In this document: piece by piece, positions 1-19,795 of the stretch | How the letters are laid out: each line of letters starts with the position of its first letter | Numbering within the stretch: position 1 is the first letter of the stretch | Assembly (NCBI GenBank): GCA_003344405.1 | Contig: NOWV01000050.1 | Span: 186,001 to 250,000, forward strand | Direction of reading: 5' to 3' | DNA length: 64,000 bases | Origin: Trichoplax sp. H2 | Lineage: Eukaryota > Placozoa > Uniplacotomia > Trichoplacea | The notes under the pieces: generated by a model | The model's input: the letters and a program-made list of their open reading frames with translations, nothing else | The model's database searches: none | What the model was told of the DNA's origin: nothing | Translations under genes and position numbers: made by a program

Positions 1-252
1 TAATTATTATACTCGTATACGCAATAAAGTGTATCAGAACCAGCTCATGTGTTCAAGGATATAAAGTAAAAATATTATAAAGCTGTTCGTTAGTCGTATC
101 TGATTGAGAAAATCGCGACCTCGGTACCAGTTATTTTTAAAATGAATTATCCATACATCTAAGTGGAAGTATAAGCAAATTCACACATTCTGTTCAATTG
201 AATTGACGTCGCATTGGAAACAAATTGACAGCTTATGCAAATTATTATTGTA

Positions 253-605
253 GGATTGTAGATGTAGTAGATACAATTTAAATGAGCAAAGTACTCGTAG
301 ATAGCTCCGTCTCATAATGGCAAGCAAAGACTATTACGAAAATTCCTCAGATTGGAATAATAATTAATAATCTTATATAAAATAATTAATATATCTCTGC
401 TGGTACCGGATGGTCTTATTGATGAGGATAGTAGACGTAGTAGTTACAATGTAAATGAGCAAAGTACTCGTAGATAGCTCCGTCTCATAATGACAAGCAA
501 AGACTATTACGAAAATTCCTCAGATTGGAATAATAATTAATAGTCTTATATAAAATAATAATAAATAATTATCTCTGCTGGTACCGGATGGTCTTATTGA
601 TTAGG
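253..605. repeat. Tandem duplication, unit about 175 bp
   Basis: Two adjacent near-identical copies, about 253-424 and 425-603. Both contain AAATGAGCAAAGTACTCGTA, then a block ending CTGGTACCGGATGGTCTTAT. They differ by a few substitutions and a short indel. No coding content is seen. The rest of 1-840 holds no recognisable gene apart from the TACTGTA array next to VPS41. Confidence 0.85.
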
Positions 606-683
606 ATAGACCTTATCGTTTATGTTGATGACCAGTCGAAACCGTACACGAAACCGTACACGAAACAAGTGCCACTGCCTGTC

Positions 684-803
684 CTACAGTACAATACACT
701 GTTATACAGTACTTACTTTCCGTACTGTACAGTACTGTACAGTACACTATGCAGTATGTACAGTACGGTACAGTACAAGTGTGTGTACAATACAAGTGTG
801 TGT
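684..803. repeat. TACTGTA/TACAGTA palindromic array upstream of VPS41
   Basis: A dense run of overlapping TACTGTAC and GTACAGTA words ends about 40 bp before the VPS41 start codon. Short open frames here (around 588-888) are products of the repeat. The function is unknown. Its placement between spacer and start codon recurs at other genes in the window. Confidence 0.7.
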
Positions 804-840
804 ACTGTCGATTTTCCGATTGACAGTCTCTGATTTGATC

Positions 841-3800
841 ATGGCGGACAACCCCCAGACCTTAGCTATCTCGGAGATGGAGGTATAAAACTATTTCTAT
901 TCCTATTCTTCCTATCATAATATAGCCTACTCTAGAATGGTTCATATTTAAATGACGCTATTGCATTGATGCCTGTACTGTATTTTATGCATCCATGGCT
1001 GAATAGACAGTTCAAATCAGTCATGTTGTAAATACAGTACTGTTATGATCATAGGAAAGTACAAGCACGTCGACAAAAATGAATCCCAATCCCGTGATAT
1101 AACTTGTGATATCGCTGTCATCATGAGCCGATCAGTATATTTCCACTACAGCTTACGGCGCAACATTACTCGTATAAATTCAACTCCGCATTGTTGTTAA
1201 TCCACTGAAAGTGCCCTTTGTAGTGTCGGTGATCTTCACTCAGTTGAGCCGATGACCGTTGCAAAACATAGCTAAGAATAACGTAATGAGCATAGTTTCA
1301 AGTAAGAGAGTAATAACATACTACTTCAATCTAATTTACAAATTCACATCGCTCTCAGATATTGAATTTCACTTATCAATGACTGATTTTGTCACTGAAA
1401 CAACAACTAGCAAAGATCCTCAATCTTGAATACACAATATTTGAGTTTTCGGCTAATTCAATATACTGTACTTGATGCAAAATTTTAATTTAATGTCTAG
1501 TCTTTCTGCAATCATATAGAATTGATTGAATCTATACAATTCTATTCTCTATATCGTAACAGGACGAAAATGACGATCGAGGTAATATCTCGCAGAGGAA
1601 TAATAACGAAGATGATGATGAATATGAAGACGATGAAGATGAAGATGAACCTTTGTTCAAGTACTCTCAATTGGGCAACGAATTTCTTAATATTATGAAG
1701 GATAGAGCGACAACTTGCTTTGCTGTTCATACAAAGGTAACAAATCAAAATCTACTATTTAGTTTTATATCAGCCTCGATATGATATCGGTTGAATTAAG
1801 CATGTCTTATTTGGACCCAAACAGTTTTTAGCTATTGGTACCGATTTTGGCACTGTATTTGTGCTCGATTCCATGGGTAACTGTATTGCAAAGTATGATA
1901 ATGTTGTAAGTATAAAATATGACATTATATTAGCAGACTGTTTCTATAACTTCTTTTATTATAAAACTATTGCTTACAAAGTGATAATGCGTAGAATTAA
2001 CTTCCAGATCGTTCATGAGATTGCTACAGTAAATTTTTATCATCATCAATGTCTGATGTTGCTTTTATTTGGGATCATTTTAAGCATGGTGGTGCAATTC
2101 GCGACATTAGTATTGACACCTATGGGGAAGTCATAGGTAGCTGTTCTGATGATGGAAAGGTACTGTCAGAATTGTTATCAGCATGATTTACAAATAAACA
2201 ATGAGAGATTAACGAGTAACAAAAAACTGTAAAACATACGAAAGTTAACGAAATATATCCACAATTGATTATTTCATGTGTAGAAATTAACTGAATCGTC
2301 TTTGTATTCAATCATAGATCTCAATTATCACGGTTTTCTCGCCAAAAAGCCCTGTAGTCCTGTCTTTCGATCGTCCTACAAAGGTAGAACAACTACCCAT
2401 TACATGAGTCACATCGGGTTGCATTGAGTTACTAGGTACGTGTATTATACAGCCATCACTTTTCTTGGTTTCGTTTATAGACATTAGCACTAGCTCCAAA
2501 TTTTGCCCGTTTGAAATCTAAAACCTATGTCATTGGTCATGGTGACAGAGTAAGAAGTGTTTGCAGATATTCTTATTTCAATAATAGCTTAATTCTAGCT
2601 CGTTGAAATGGTTAATCGATGGGGTGTCTTTTAGCTATCTCTAGTATCTGCTGATTGGCTGGGACGAAATAAATTTCAAGCTATTGATGGTGGTGAAGGC
2701 ACAGTAACTAATGTTCGATGGAGAGATCGTTTTATCGTGTGGTCTAATAGCGCAGTAAGGGACTTAGTACTACTTGAGTGATGACGAGTACGATCATGTA
2801 TTGTTATCGTCACCTTATATTTTATACTTTATCGTGATCTGAAAATCTAATTGAAATGCTCTAATTGTGCAAATCTTTCATCTTTTAGTTCCTGGTCAAA
2901 GTATACGACACCTTAGCTAGAGGATTAATCTCAATTATTCAAAGACCTACGACAAATGAGTGCGTTTACTCTTCCTGTTATGACATACGTATAAAATGGC
3001 AGTTGCTTCGTTGCAATTTAGCTTTACTAAACAAACCCTTAATTAATCCTAATTTCGAATAGCTTTAGACCCGAGCTCTATCCTACGATTATCAACTGGA
3101 TCAATGACCGTAGGTTTGTTGTAGGTTCGATAGACTCTGTCAAGGTGAGAAGTTAACGCTTTATACTGTATATATAAAATTATAACCTAGCGTAAAGTGG
3201 CTTACATCGTAACGTTACCCAAGTTAGCAGGCAGGCTAGACTGATCATTAAACCACCATTACATACTTTCCGTACATTACGTGTATAGATTTGTGCAATA
3301 AAGGAACAAACAGAATCTCATAAACCTCAGATGCTTACAACAAATATGCCTCTTTATTTTGTGGAAATCGGTATAGCTATTTTTCTTATTAATCTATGAT
3401 CTCAAGCAAACTATTGACTTTCTTGATTTGATTGTTATACGCGAATAGTTTCCGTTTTCAAAGTAGCGGATGCACACTTGTGTGGATTAGTTCCATACGA
3501 AGATAAAATGGTATACATATGTTCTAAATTATCGCAATTGATTTCGTATAGTTAAGTTGTCGTATTGTTCTATAGGCCATATTATGTTTACCAACAGAAG
3601 AAGCAGTTGAAAGAGATAGACAGGAAGCCGAGGAAGACGATGACTTAGAATGGGTTTGTGCTTTTTATTGAATATTAAAATTATATGGTATAGCTTATGG
3701 GCTAAATTATAATTTCAGGACGAAGAAGATGCTAGAAGGCCTCAGTTACGAATCATTGGTGATTTATATGCTCCCAAAAAGAAAGAAGAACATTCTAATT

Positions 3801-6800
3801 CATTACCCATTCAAAATTTTCGAAAGTATAGATGTTTCGATTATTCCTTAGGTACTTACTGACTGATAAACGTGTCGGATTACAGTATCATCGATTTAAT
3901 TGATGATTTTTGAAGTATGCTTTCTTACCGGGTTTTTAAAATGACTCCGCTGAGCCAGTCTATGTAAATTTAATGTTGTATAGTGAGGGATGAATGCGAA
4001 TCACAACTCTTCATAGTCACTCCAAAAGATATCATCATTGCCAAGGTAGAGATTATACTACGCAATTAACGTTTTGTTCTTGTGCGTCAAAGAGTTCATG
4101 AAAAAAATATTTTACTATTGATTGTATATTTCAAACTTTGTATTTTAATTTTAGCCCAGAGACCAAGATGATCATATAGACTGGTTAATTATGCATGAAA
4201 ATTTTGAGGTATAAATACGTTTAAGAACGAATAGTTACGAACGAAATAGAATTATATGTTATAACCTATTCTTTGATATTAATTATTTCGTTTATCAGTT
4301 TCGCTCTAAGCTGGTTTATATTTATTAGGAGGCTTTGGCTCTTACTGAAAAGTTAAGACTTCAAAGACACTCCGTGAAGGTGTGTGTGTTTGAGAATTAA
4401 TTTCATGCAATTTTTCATTTATCTCGAATTTAAAAATTCACTATGCCATTTCTCTATTATTTCACAGAGTGTTGGAGTCAAATTTGTCCATTACTTAATT
4501 ACTTCTAAGAATTACAAAGCTGCAGCCATGTAAGTTTACTACACTGTTCCGTATAAGTCTACCTGCTTATTAAATAGTAATTAATACCTAATTTGTGTTA
4601 TAGTAAATCAGTCAAATACATGGGCAATGACAAAAACGCATGGGAAGAGTTAATTGAAAAGTTTAAGCTTGCTCAAAAACTTAAAGTATGCCACTAAATA
4701 AGTTCTTTCCAATAATTCCTTTTTTTTTAATATAACATTTGCATTGTATAGTAATTACAATGATTCTTTTGGATAGGAAATTAGTTTTTATGTTCCTACT
4801 GGTTCATTCAGACTAGATCAGTATGTTTATGAGCTTATCCTTGATGATTATTTAAAAACTGATATAGAGGTGAGACGAAAGTAATAAGTAAAAATTTAAA
4901 ACATTTATTTGTATATTGTTTGTCAGTAATGGAGTATTCTCTTTCAATTAGGGATTTTATTCGTTGATAAAGACTTGGCCAAAAGATTTGTACGATTTTG
5001 AAACTATAGTTACGGCCGTGAATGTAAATGATAAGTTGTTGTCTACATGACTTTCGATTAATTTATATGATTTTGCTAGAGAGACTTTTATGTTAATTTA
5101 TTTGTTATTAATAGAGAGAAGTATCTGTAGCACTACAGAAGCTTACAACGCTAAACCAGCAATTGTCACAAAGTGAAGATCAAATAATAGATTCCAACCA
5201 GGATAATTCACCCAAGAGCGCAAATTTGCAACAATATAGAACAATGTTGCAAAAGCAAAGACTTGATACAGCGAAACAACTAAGAAGCATGCGAGCTGCC
5301 TTGGCAATATTGTTAGAAATTTTAAGATTCATATCTTAGAAATTTTACTTCTTTAAGCTAATACATACCATTTCTTACAGATACTGCCAAGAAGGACAGT
5401 ATGAAGACGCCATAGGAACATACTTAGAGTAAAGATTATCATTATTAACTACTTTTGCATAATTAAAGTATCAGCCTTATGACAATTTGCAATCTTTTAC
5501 AGTCTTGGGCATGAAGATGTATTCGACCTTATCGATAAATATAATTTATACGAAACCGTCTTGAAACATATTCCAAGATTAATGCAACTACAGGAAGTTG
5601 TAAGTGTAGGAATTAATATGTAGATTGACTTTATTTCTTTAAATTTTTTTCGACATACCTAATAATGTAAATTTTTCAGAGAGCTATGAAGATGCTTGTA
5701 GAAAATACAGATAAAATGCAGGTAGGAAATTCAAATCTTAATTACAAAATTTATTATCATTTTTAATATTTGTTAAAGATATATTTATTACACTACCACT
5801 GACGTTGCTTTTTCAGATTGGAGTAGTTGTTAAAATGTTAGATCAACTGAAACATTTACAACTTGCGGTAAGGATTCAAAGAGTTGACGAATTAATTGAA
5901 ATATATATTTGAGTTATAGGAATTTCATATTTAAAGTTTTTTATTTGTGATAAACATTTTTTATATGTGTAACAGTATCTAGATAAGCTATTTGAAAAAG
6001 ATCCCAATATTGCCAAAGATCATCATGAATTACAGGTATCTGTGATGTCTAATTATAGATGATAAAAGTTATCCAAAATTTTTAAGACTATAAACTATTT
6101 CTATTTCGTAGGTTGAACTATATGCAGAGTATGAGCCAAAAAAGCTATTACACTTTCTCAAGAAAAGTACCAGCTATTCTCTGAAAAAGGTATGACTTGT
6201 CTCGATTCTACTTTATAATGTATTGTCATATGAAAAATTACTGTCAATTGCACCTTAGATTTACGATGACCATTGCTGTTTTACTTTAATAGGCGTATAC
6301 GATATGCAAGGAACGAAAGTTCTTTCAGGAGTTGGTATTCCTATTAGGTACTACTTATCGGTGTAAATTACGTAATGGGACTATGTTTTCTTAAAGATCA
6401 AACTATCCAGAAATCTTGTATACTGAAAGATGTTGTAACGATACTACCCCACTATCATAGATCGAATGGGAAATTCTAAGGAAGCTCTAACTATTATTGT
6501 ATCAGAACTTCATGATATCGATTACGTAAGTTATCTAAATATTAGACGATGTTGTTCTTCTTGCAATTTAACTCATACAGCAATTGGAATTGATTTAAAG
6601 GCCATCGAATTTTCGAAAGAAAAAGATGAAGAGGAGCTCTGGCAGCAACTAGTAGAATATTCAATGGACAAACCACGTTAGATGATGCATTGTACTAGCT
6701 TATTTATAGCAGCTTTATTGCTGGTACTGATTGAAAGTATTTATAATAATTACCACATATAGATTTTATCACAAGCCTTTTGCATAACGTTGGAAGCCAT

Positions 6801-7843
6801 ATAAATCCAGTCATGATAATTGAAGTAAGTCTTAACATAAATTTTAGAATTACAGTATTAAGCATATTGCGTTGAAATATTGTCAATTGTTTATTTTTCA
6901 CTAAATCGATACCTACGATCATGTAGAAGATACCATCCGGACTACAAATACCAGGACTAAGGGATTCGTTAGTGAAAATCTTGCAGGATTACAAACTTCA
7001 GGTGAATCGGTTCTATTTATACTGTATGGGTAATTTAGAATTGAGTTAAACTGGATTTATGTTTTGTAACACAGATTTCCTTACAAGAGGGTTGTAAGAA
7101 AATTTTAGTTAATGATAGGTAAAGATGTTTACTCGTAGATTACTGCTGAAACTATCGTACTCTCTTTATTTGGTTAATAACCTGATGGAAATCGTTAGTG
7201 GTCTTTCTTCAGAGTAGGTTTATTAATGCATACTTGAACATTTTTAGTGTATTACTATTTGATAAATTAACGAAGACACAACGGAGAGGATTCTACACTG
7301 ACGGTATGTAATAGTATATATTTGAGCGATATTTAGCATTATAAAAAGAGCGCTCAAAAGATGGAACATTGATGTTGTCCAACTTTGTCATTCTGATTTT
7401 ACTCTAAATTTTTATTTTAGAATTTACTAAATGTCCGAATTGTCAAAGGAGCCTGCTTTTAAGTATGTTTACCTCGCATAACGAGTTTATAATCTTTCAT
7501 CACAAGTCATTGCTTAAATTTTGCCTATAAAGGAATTTAAGTTCTCAACATCGGTCTAAATCACTTGTACGTCAATTAAAGTTATCTCGTAATATCTTAG
7601 ATCAACGTATGGACGATGATGTTGTTATGTTTTTTTGCCGACATGCTTATCATAAAGATTGCTTACCCGCTCGTGAAAATGTAAGTGCTACATATATCTA
7701 ATCTTACGTTAACTTTACAATCAATATTTAATTTTTTCTTTTCTGCATTAAAACATTTATTTGTACTTCTTACGCAGGAGTATTCTTGCCAATTATGTTC
7801 GAATGCGAAATCTTACAGAAAAAGAAGGATTAAAAAAATTTAG
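841..7843 (+). CDS. VPS41: VPS41, HOPS complex subunit
   Basis: Vps41 is the HOPS tethering subunit for late endosome/lysosome fusion. About 37 exons: 841-882, 1563-1736, 1825-1905, 2085-2159, 2318-2383, 2481-2549, 2635-2754, 2889-2959, 3063-3144, 3289-3370, 3449-3510, 3576-3653, 3719-3851, 3984-4045, 4155-4208, 4329-4379, 4468-4529, 4604-4685, 4777-4869, 4952-5023, 5115-5311, 5381-5428, 5503-5599, 5680-5721, 5817-5867, 5976-6035, 6112-6189, 6293-6347, 6461-6525, 6601-6676, 6763-6824, 6927-7001, 7075-7118, 7248-7303, 7421-7466, 7533-7680, 7778-7843. This gives about 958 residues (human about 854). After an acidic N-terminus comes a WD-type propeller (IGTDFGTVFVLDS), then clathrin-heavy-chain-like helical repeats (DVFDLIDKYNLYETV, MGNSKEALTIIVSELHDID), then a RING-H2 (KCPNCQ, FFCRHAYHKDCLP, CQLC). 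Weakest junctions: the acceptor at 2085 and the donor at 7466, where the canonical GTATGT donor at 7463 would break the frame. Confidence 0.93.
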
Positions 7844-8691
7844 GACCCACTGTAAAATAATTGTAATAACTAGTTCAACATTTGTTGTTGAATTATTGTT
7901 ATAATATGTATATCACTTTATGTATTTTGTGCTAAGATATACCAACGGGCAGTATCTGTATCGAACAACTGAAACTACTGGAGAATTCGTTTTAACGCTA
8001 GAAGTTATGTGTCAGATTCGATTACAAGTAGTAAATTTAAAATTGACATCTGATTTATTTCTTGTCAGCCGTCCAATGTGCTATACATTAAAAGTTTATA
8101 CTCGTATAAAAAACTGAACAGGATTTCACTCTACGTTTGTTTGTATTTCGACTACAATGTTAAATAATGCTTTCTATGATACTAATTGTATGGCATTATG
8201 TGATTAAATTGTCACTGAAATAAAAAATCTAGATAAAAATTTTCTAGGTAGTACTTATCAAATGCATAAAAAATATCATGGACAACTGCAAAAAGATCTT
8301 ACTACAAAGTCTAGGATGCCTCTCCTATTACTCCACGAAAATACTTATTTGTTATTTTACGTAATATTATGCCAGGTTTTATCATCAGATGACATTAGCG
8401 GCAACTGTACCGTAGTTAATATGAATAGTTTATACCAAAAGGAGATTTCCAATTCCTTTCTTCTCTTGTTTTGCTGTCCTTAATACTTAATGTGGTGACC
8501 CGTTGGCCAAATACACTTTACTGGACTTTACATGACTAATTCGTACTTCATTGAACAACTATGTACTGTACTAAGCCAATATAAATGTAAAGTTAAAGAG
8601 TATCCTTATAAATACATTCCAAGTGTAATGAATCACAGAGTGGCGAACTTTGGATTTCTCTACAAACTCCGTGGTGTAGACCATAGATGAG

Positions 8692-8716
8692 ACACTCCGA
8701 AAATTGAATTAAAAAA
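8692..8716. repeat. Short interspersed repeat, copy 1
   Basis: The word CACTCCGAAAATTGAATTAA recurs with one change at 32462-32486 (CACTCCGAAAATTCAATTAA). In both cases a TAGACCA or CAGACCA word lies just upstream. This suggests fragments of one dispersed element, but only two copies are visible here. Confidence 0.35.
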
Positions 8717-9404
8717 GAGATAGGAAATAAAATCAAGATAAGGTATCATTATAAATCGCCAAGCTCTCTCTTCCGTTATTATAATTATTGTAGTCTCGAA
8801 ACATGCTGGCCAGATACATCTTGTTTATACAGTGAACTACTTAGAGGAATCACTTACCAACCAAATCTATTTCTCTCTATCGGATAATCTGAATGTAAAA
8901 GTACATGTGAACCGTTTCATCTTGCTAGCCATAATCAACACTTACTTTCTTAAGATATACAGTACAGTTCTCCACTGCATACTATCACTGTATTCCCTAA
9001 CACATGACTACTGTAATTAGCTGAAATCATTACAGCAATCATTCGTCATACTCCCAGATTACTTTCTGTGTAAGACACATCACGGGCTAGGTTTAGAACT
9101 ACGTTTATTTCAGAGCTGGCTACAGCTTTCACATTAATAACAACGATCCATATAGTAACGTGAACGATAAGAAGCGACATCCATTACGCAACATGAATAC
9201 GATACGTATTAAAAATAAAAAATAATGAATTAATTTAACGCCATTTATTAACCAGGAACAGGAATACGGACGACATAATCATTTGTCTTGTCTCGAGTCC
9301 CTATCCATAAAAAAGTTCATTATGTGAATGTACCTTTAGAGATAACATAAATACCTTAAATACTATCTACACAGGGCATATTTGTAGAAGTTCATGATCC
9401 ATAG

Positions 9405-9510
9405 TACAGCGCGTCCGGAAAGTCTGGACACATTTTATATGGCTTTGTATGAAAAATGTGTCCAGATTTTTTTACAGTCTTTTTTCTCCAGACTTTCCGG
9501 ACGCCCTGTA
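9405..9510. mobile_element. Tc1/mariner-type MITE, 106 bp
   Basis: TA dinucleotides bound a short element with near-perfect terminal inverted repeats. The left end reads TACAGCGCGTCCGGAAAGTC and the right end, reverse-complemented, reads TACAGGGCGTCCGGAAAGTC. A second nested inverted repeat (TGGACACATTTT with AAAATGTGTCCA) makes the whole element foldable. It has no coding capacity, so it would be mobilised in trans. The TA flanks suggest the IS630-Tc1-mariner superfamily by inference. Divergence between the ends is about one base in the outer 20. Confidence 0.82.
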
Positions 9511-10350
9511 CATGTGAGCTATTTTATCCTACTAGCCATAATCCATCAATAGTTTACTTTATTAAGGTTAAGACCTACAATTCTATGTTGCATATTATCA
9601 CTATATTGTCTTAAACAACACATAACTACTGTGACTAATTGGATGGAATCACTACAGTAATAATAATTAATAATGCTCCACGATTACTTTCTAAATAGAA
9701 ATGAATCATCACGTTATCGAGGTGAGAAATGAGTCAGTAAATAGTTACGGCTACGGCTATAACAGCAATCCGCATGCAATTCAAAATTTGAGTCGTTAAA
9801 ATAACACATAGTACATTCATCCACTTCTAGAAATGATCGAATAATAATTAATAATGCTCCAAGATCATTTTCTAAATAGAAATTGATCATCATAAATACT
9901 AGGCGAGAAAATGAGTTGATGAGGAGTGGCGAAGCTTAACATACTATAGTTACAACAATAACAGCAATCAGTATGCGCAAGGATCCCTCAAATAAGCCCT
10001 AGCTTAAAAGTCAATCCAGAACAGTATGAACACATGTTGCAATGTTACGTAATGAATTGTGGCTACCCTGCCAGGCGTAGTAGACAGCATCAAATTTTAA
10101 TGGATGATTTTAGAATAAATAAATCAACTATGGCTGCGGTAGCCATGGCGGTGTCTAATCACTGCAAGCTGGTGGCCAGTCTAACCTCGACGTAGTAGAC
10201 TGTATCAAACTCTTCTTCGTAACCTATAATAATCGCTATGGATAAAAATTATAATCTGTCAACGTACTTGATCCGTCGCTAGGCTTGAAAATGCAAAATA
10301 AAAGCATTGAAAGGGAGCATCGCGCATGCGTTCAGGCTACCACTTTCATC

Positions 10351-18557
<8,207 letters not shown>

Positions 18558-19061
18558 TTGATAAAAATCTACAGCTTACAGTCAGGGCTAAGATTATTAT
18601 GGTAATTAATAATTATGTAATCGCACCACCTATCTTCAATTCACCTGAGGGCGATAACTGCATAACAATGTACTGTAACTCTTGACAACAAATTATTCAT
18701 TTATAAATTGCTAAATAATTCATATTTTACTCATGTCAAGTGGTACGTTTTTAATTATGTTTTGGATATCGGCTTATCCGGTACCTAATCGAATGGCTAA
18801 TAAAGTAATTTAAAAAATTTAATTTCACTAAGATAATTTATATGTATTATATATAATCTAAACTTATAATCAACGGTATATCAGTACAAACGCCAACCTT
18901 AACATTAATACCGATAAGTTATATGTGGTTGCATAGCATACATACGCGTATATTACTGTACACTCTAGCCTGAGAACCGATTGTGCAAAAGCGGAAATAA
19001 TTATTACTGCACCAGTTGAACCGCTTGCTCCCGCAATCCTTTAGTGAAACTAACGTCTGCA

Positions 19062-19492
19062 CTAATTATATATACTCTCTCTATATAAACTGTATATTGT
19101 ACTGTATATGTACAGTACCTGACAGTCTCCGCTGTAAACACAAGTATTTACTCGCAGGTTCGGTTTCATATACGTTTTCCGGATCATTTCATGAGCATTA
19201 ACTCTAAACCCGAGCTACATACAGTAACAAACATAATCTTTTATTCCTTTATACAGTATAAATGCAGAAGGTACATTTCGAGATAACTAAAGCGAGTTGT
19301 TCTAAGTGATTTAACTTTCAAATCAGTGTAAACATATCTTACAGAATATGATAAATTTCGAATACTGTAGTCTATTTGTCCTTATTGTATAAGACATAAA
19401 GTTTTGCATCACTAATTGTCCTGAAGTTTAAGAAGCTTAAAACATGATATACAATTCATTATCCATTGAAATGTCACATAGTTGAAACTATG
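19062..19492. repeat. Duplicated segment, copy 1 (probable allele)
   Basis: Nearly identical to 19513-19876 on the other side of an N run. It differs by single bases (CCGGATC versus CTGGATC; TATAAGAC versus TATACGAC) and by about 67 bp present only here (about 19280-19346). Its last 81 bases repeat the end of the BARD1 coding region and then stop at the gap. This is most simply an uncollapsed second haplotype. Confidence 0.85.
19412..19492 (-). pseudogene. Truncated copy of the BARD1 C-terminus
   Basis: These 81 bases are identical to 19796-19876 and encode the last residues and stop of BARD1 on the minus strand. They are cut by the gap. This is almost certainly an assembly duplicate and not a real pseudogene. 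Confidence 0.7.
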
Positions 19493-19512
19493 NNNNNNNN
19501 NNNNNNNNNNNN
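19493..19512. other. Assembly gap (20 N)
   Basis: Twenty N bases join two copies of the same sequence. A round-number N run is a scaffolding convention, so the real distance is unknown and may be zero or negative. Confidence 0.98.
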
Positions 19513-19795
19513 CTAATTATATATACTCTCTCTATATAAACTGTATATTGTACTGTATATGTACAGTACCTGACAGTCTCCGCTGTAAACACAAGTATTT
19601 ACTCGCAGGTTCGGTTTCATATACGTTTTCTGGATCATTTCATGAGCATTAACTCTAAACCCGAGCTACATACAGTAACAAACATAATCTTTTATTCCTT
19701 TATACAGTATAAATGCAGAAGGTACATTTAAATGATAAATTTCGAATACTGTAGTCTATTTGTCCTTATTGTATACGACATAAAGTTTTGCATCA

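Larger units (their letters stand above)
7844..10350. other. VPS41-EPRS1 spacer, repeat-derived
   Basis: No gene is visible. Open frames near 7920-8117, 8262-8483 and 8832-9020 have no recognisable similarity. Part of the spacer is a diverged direct duplication: about 8905-9080 resembles about 9515-9690, sharing words such as GCCATAATC, TATCACT and GATTACTTTCT. A second pair is about 9659-9740 and 9841-9925 (AATAATAATTAATAATGCTC). A MITE lies at 9405-9510. Confidence 0.5.

Noticed and set aside
588-888. Overlapping open frames on both strands at the VPS41 promoter
   Set aside because: They run through the TACTGTA array, are rich in Tyr/Cys/Thr/Val as the repeat dictates, and resemble no protein. 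The real VPS41 start at 841 lies in the end of one of them.
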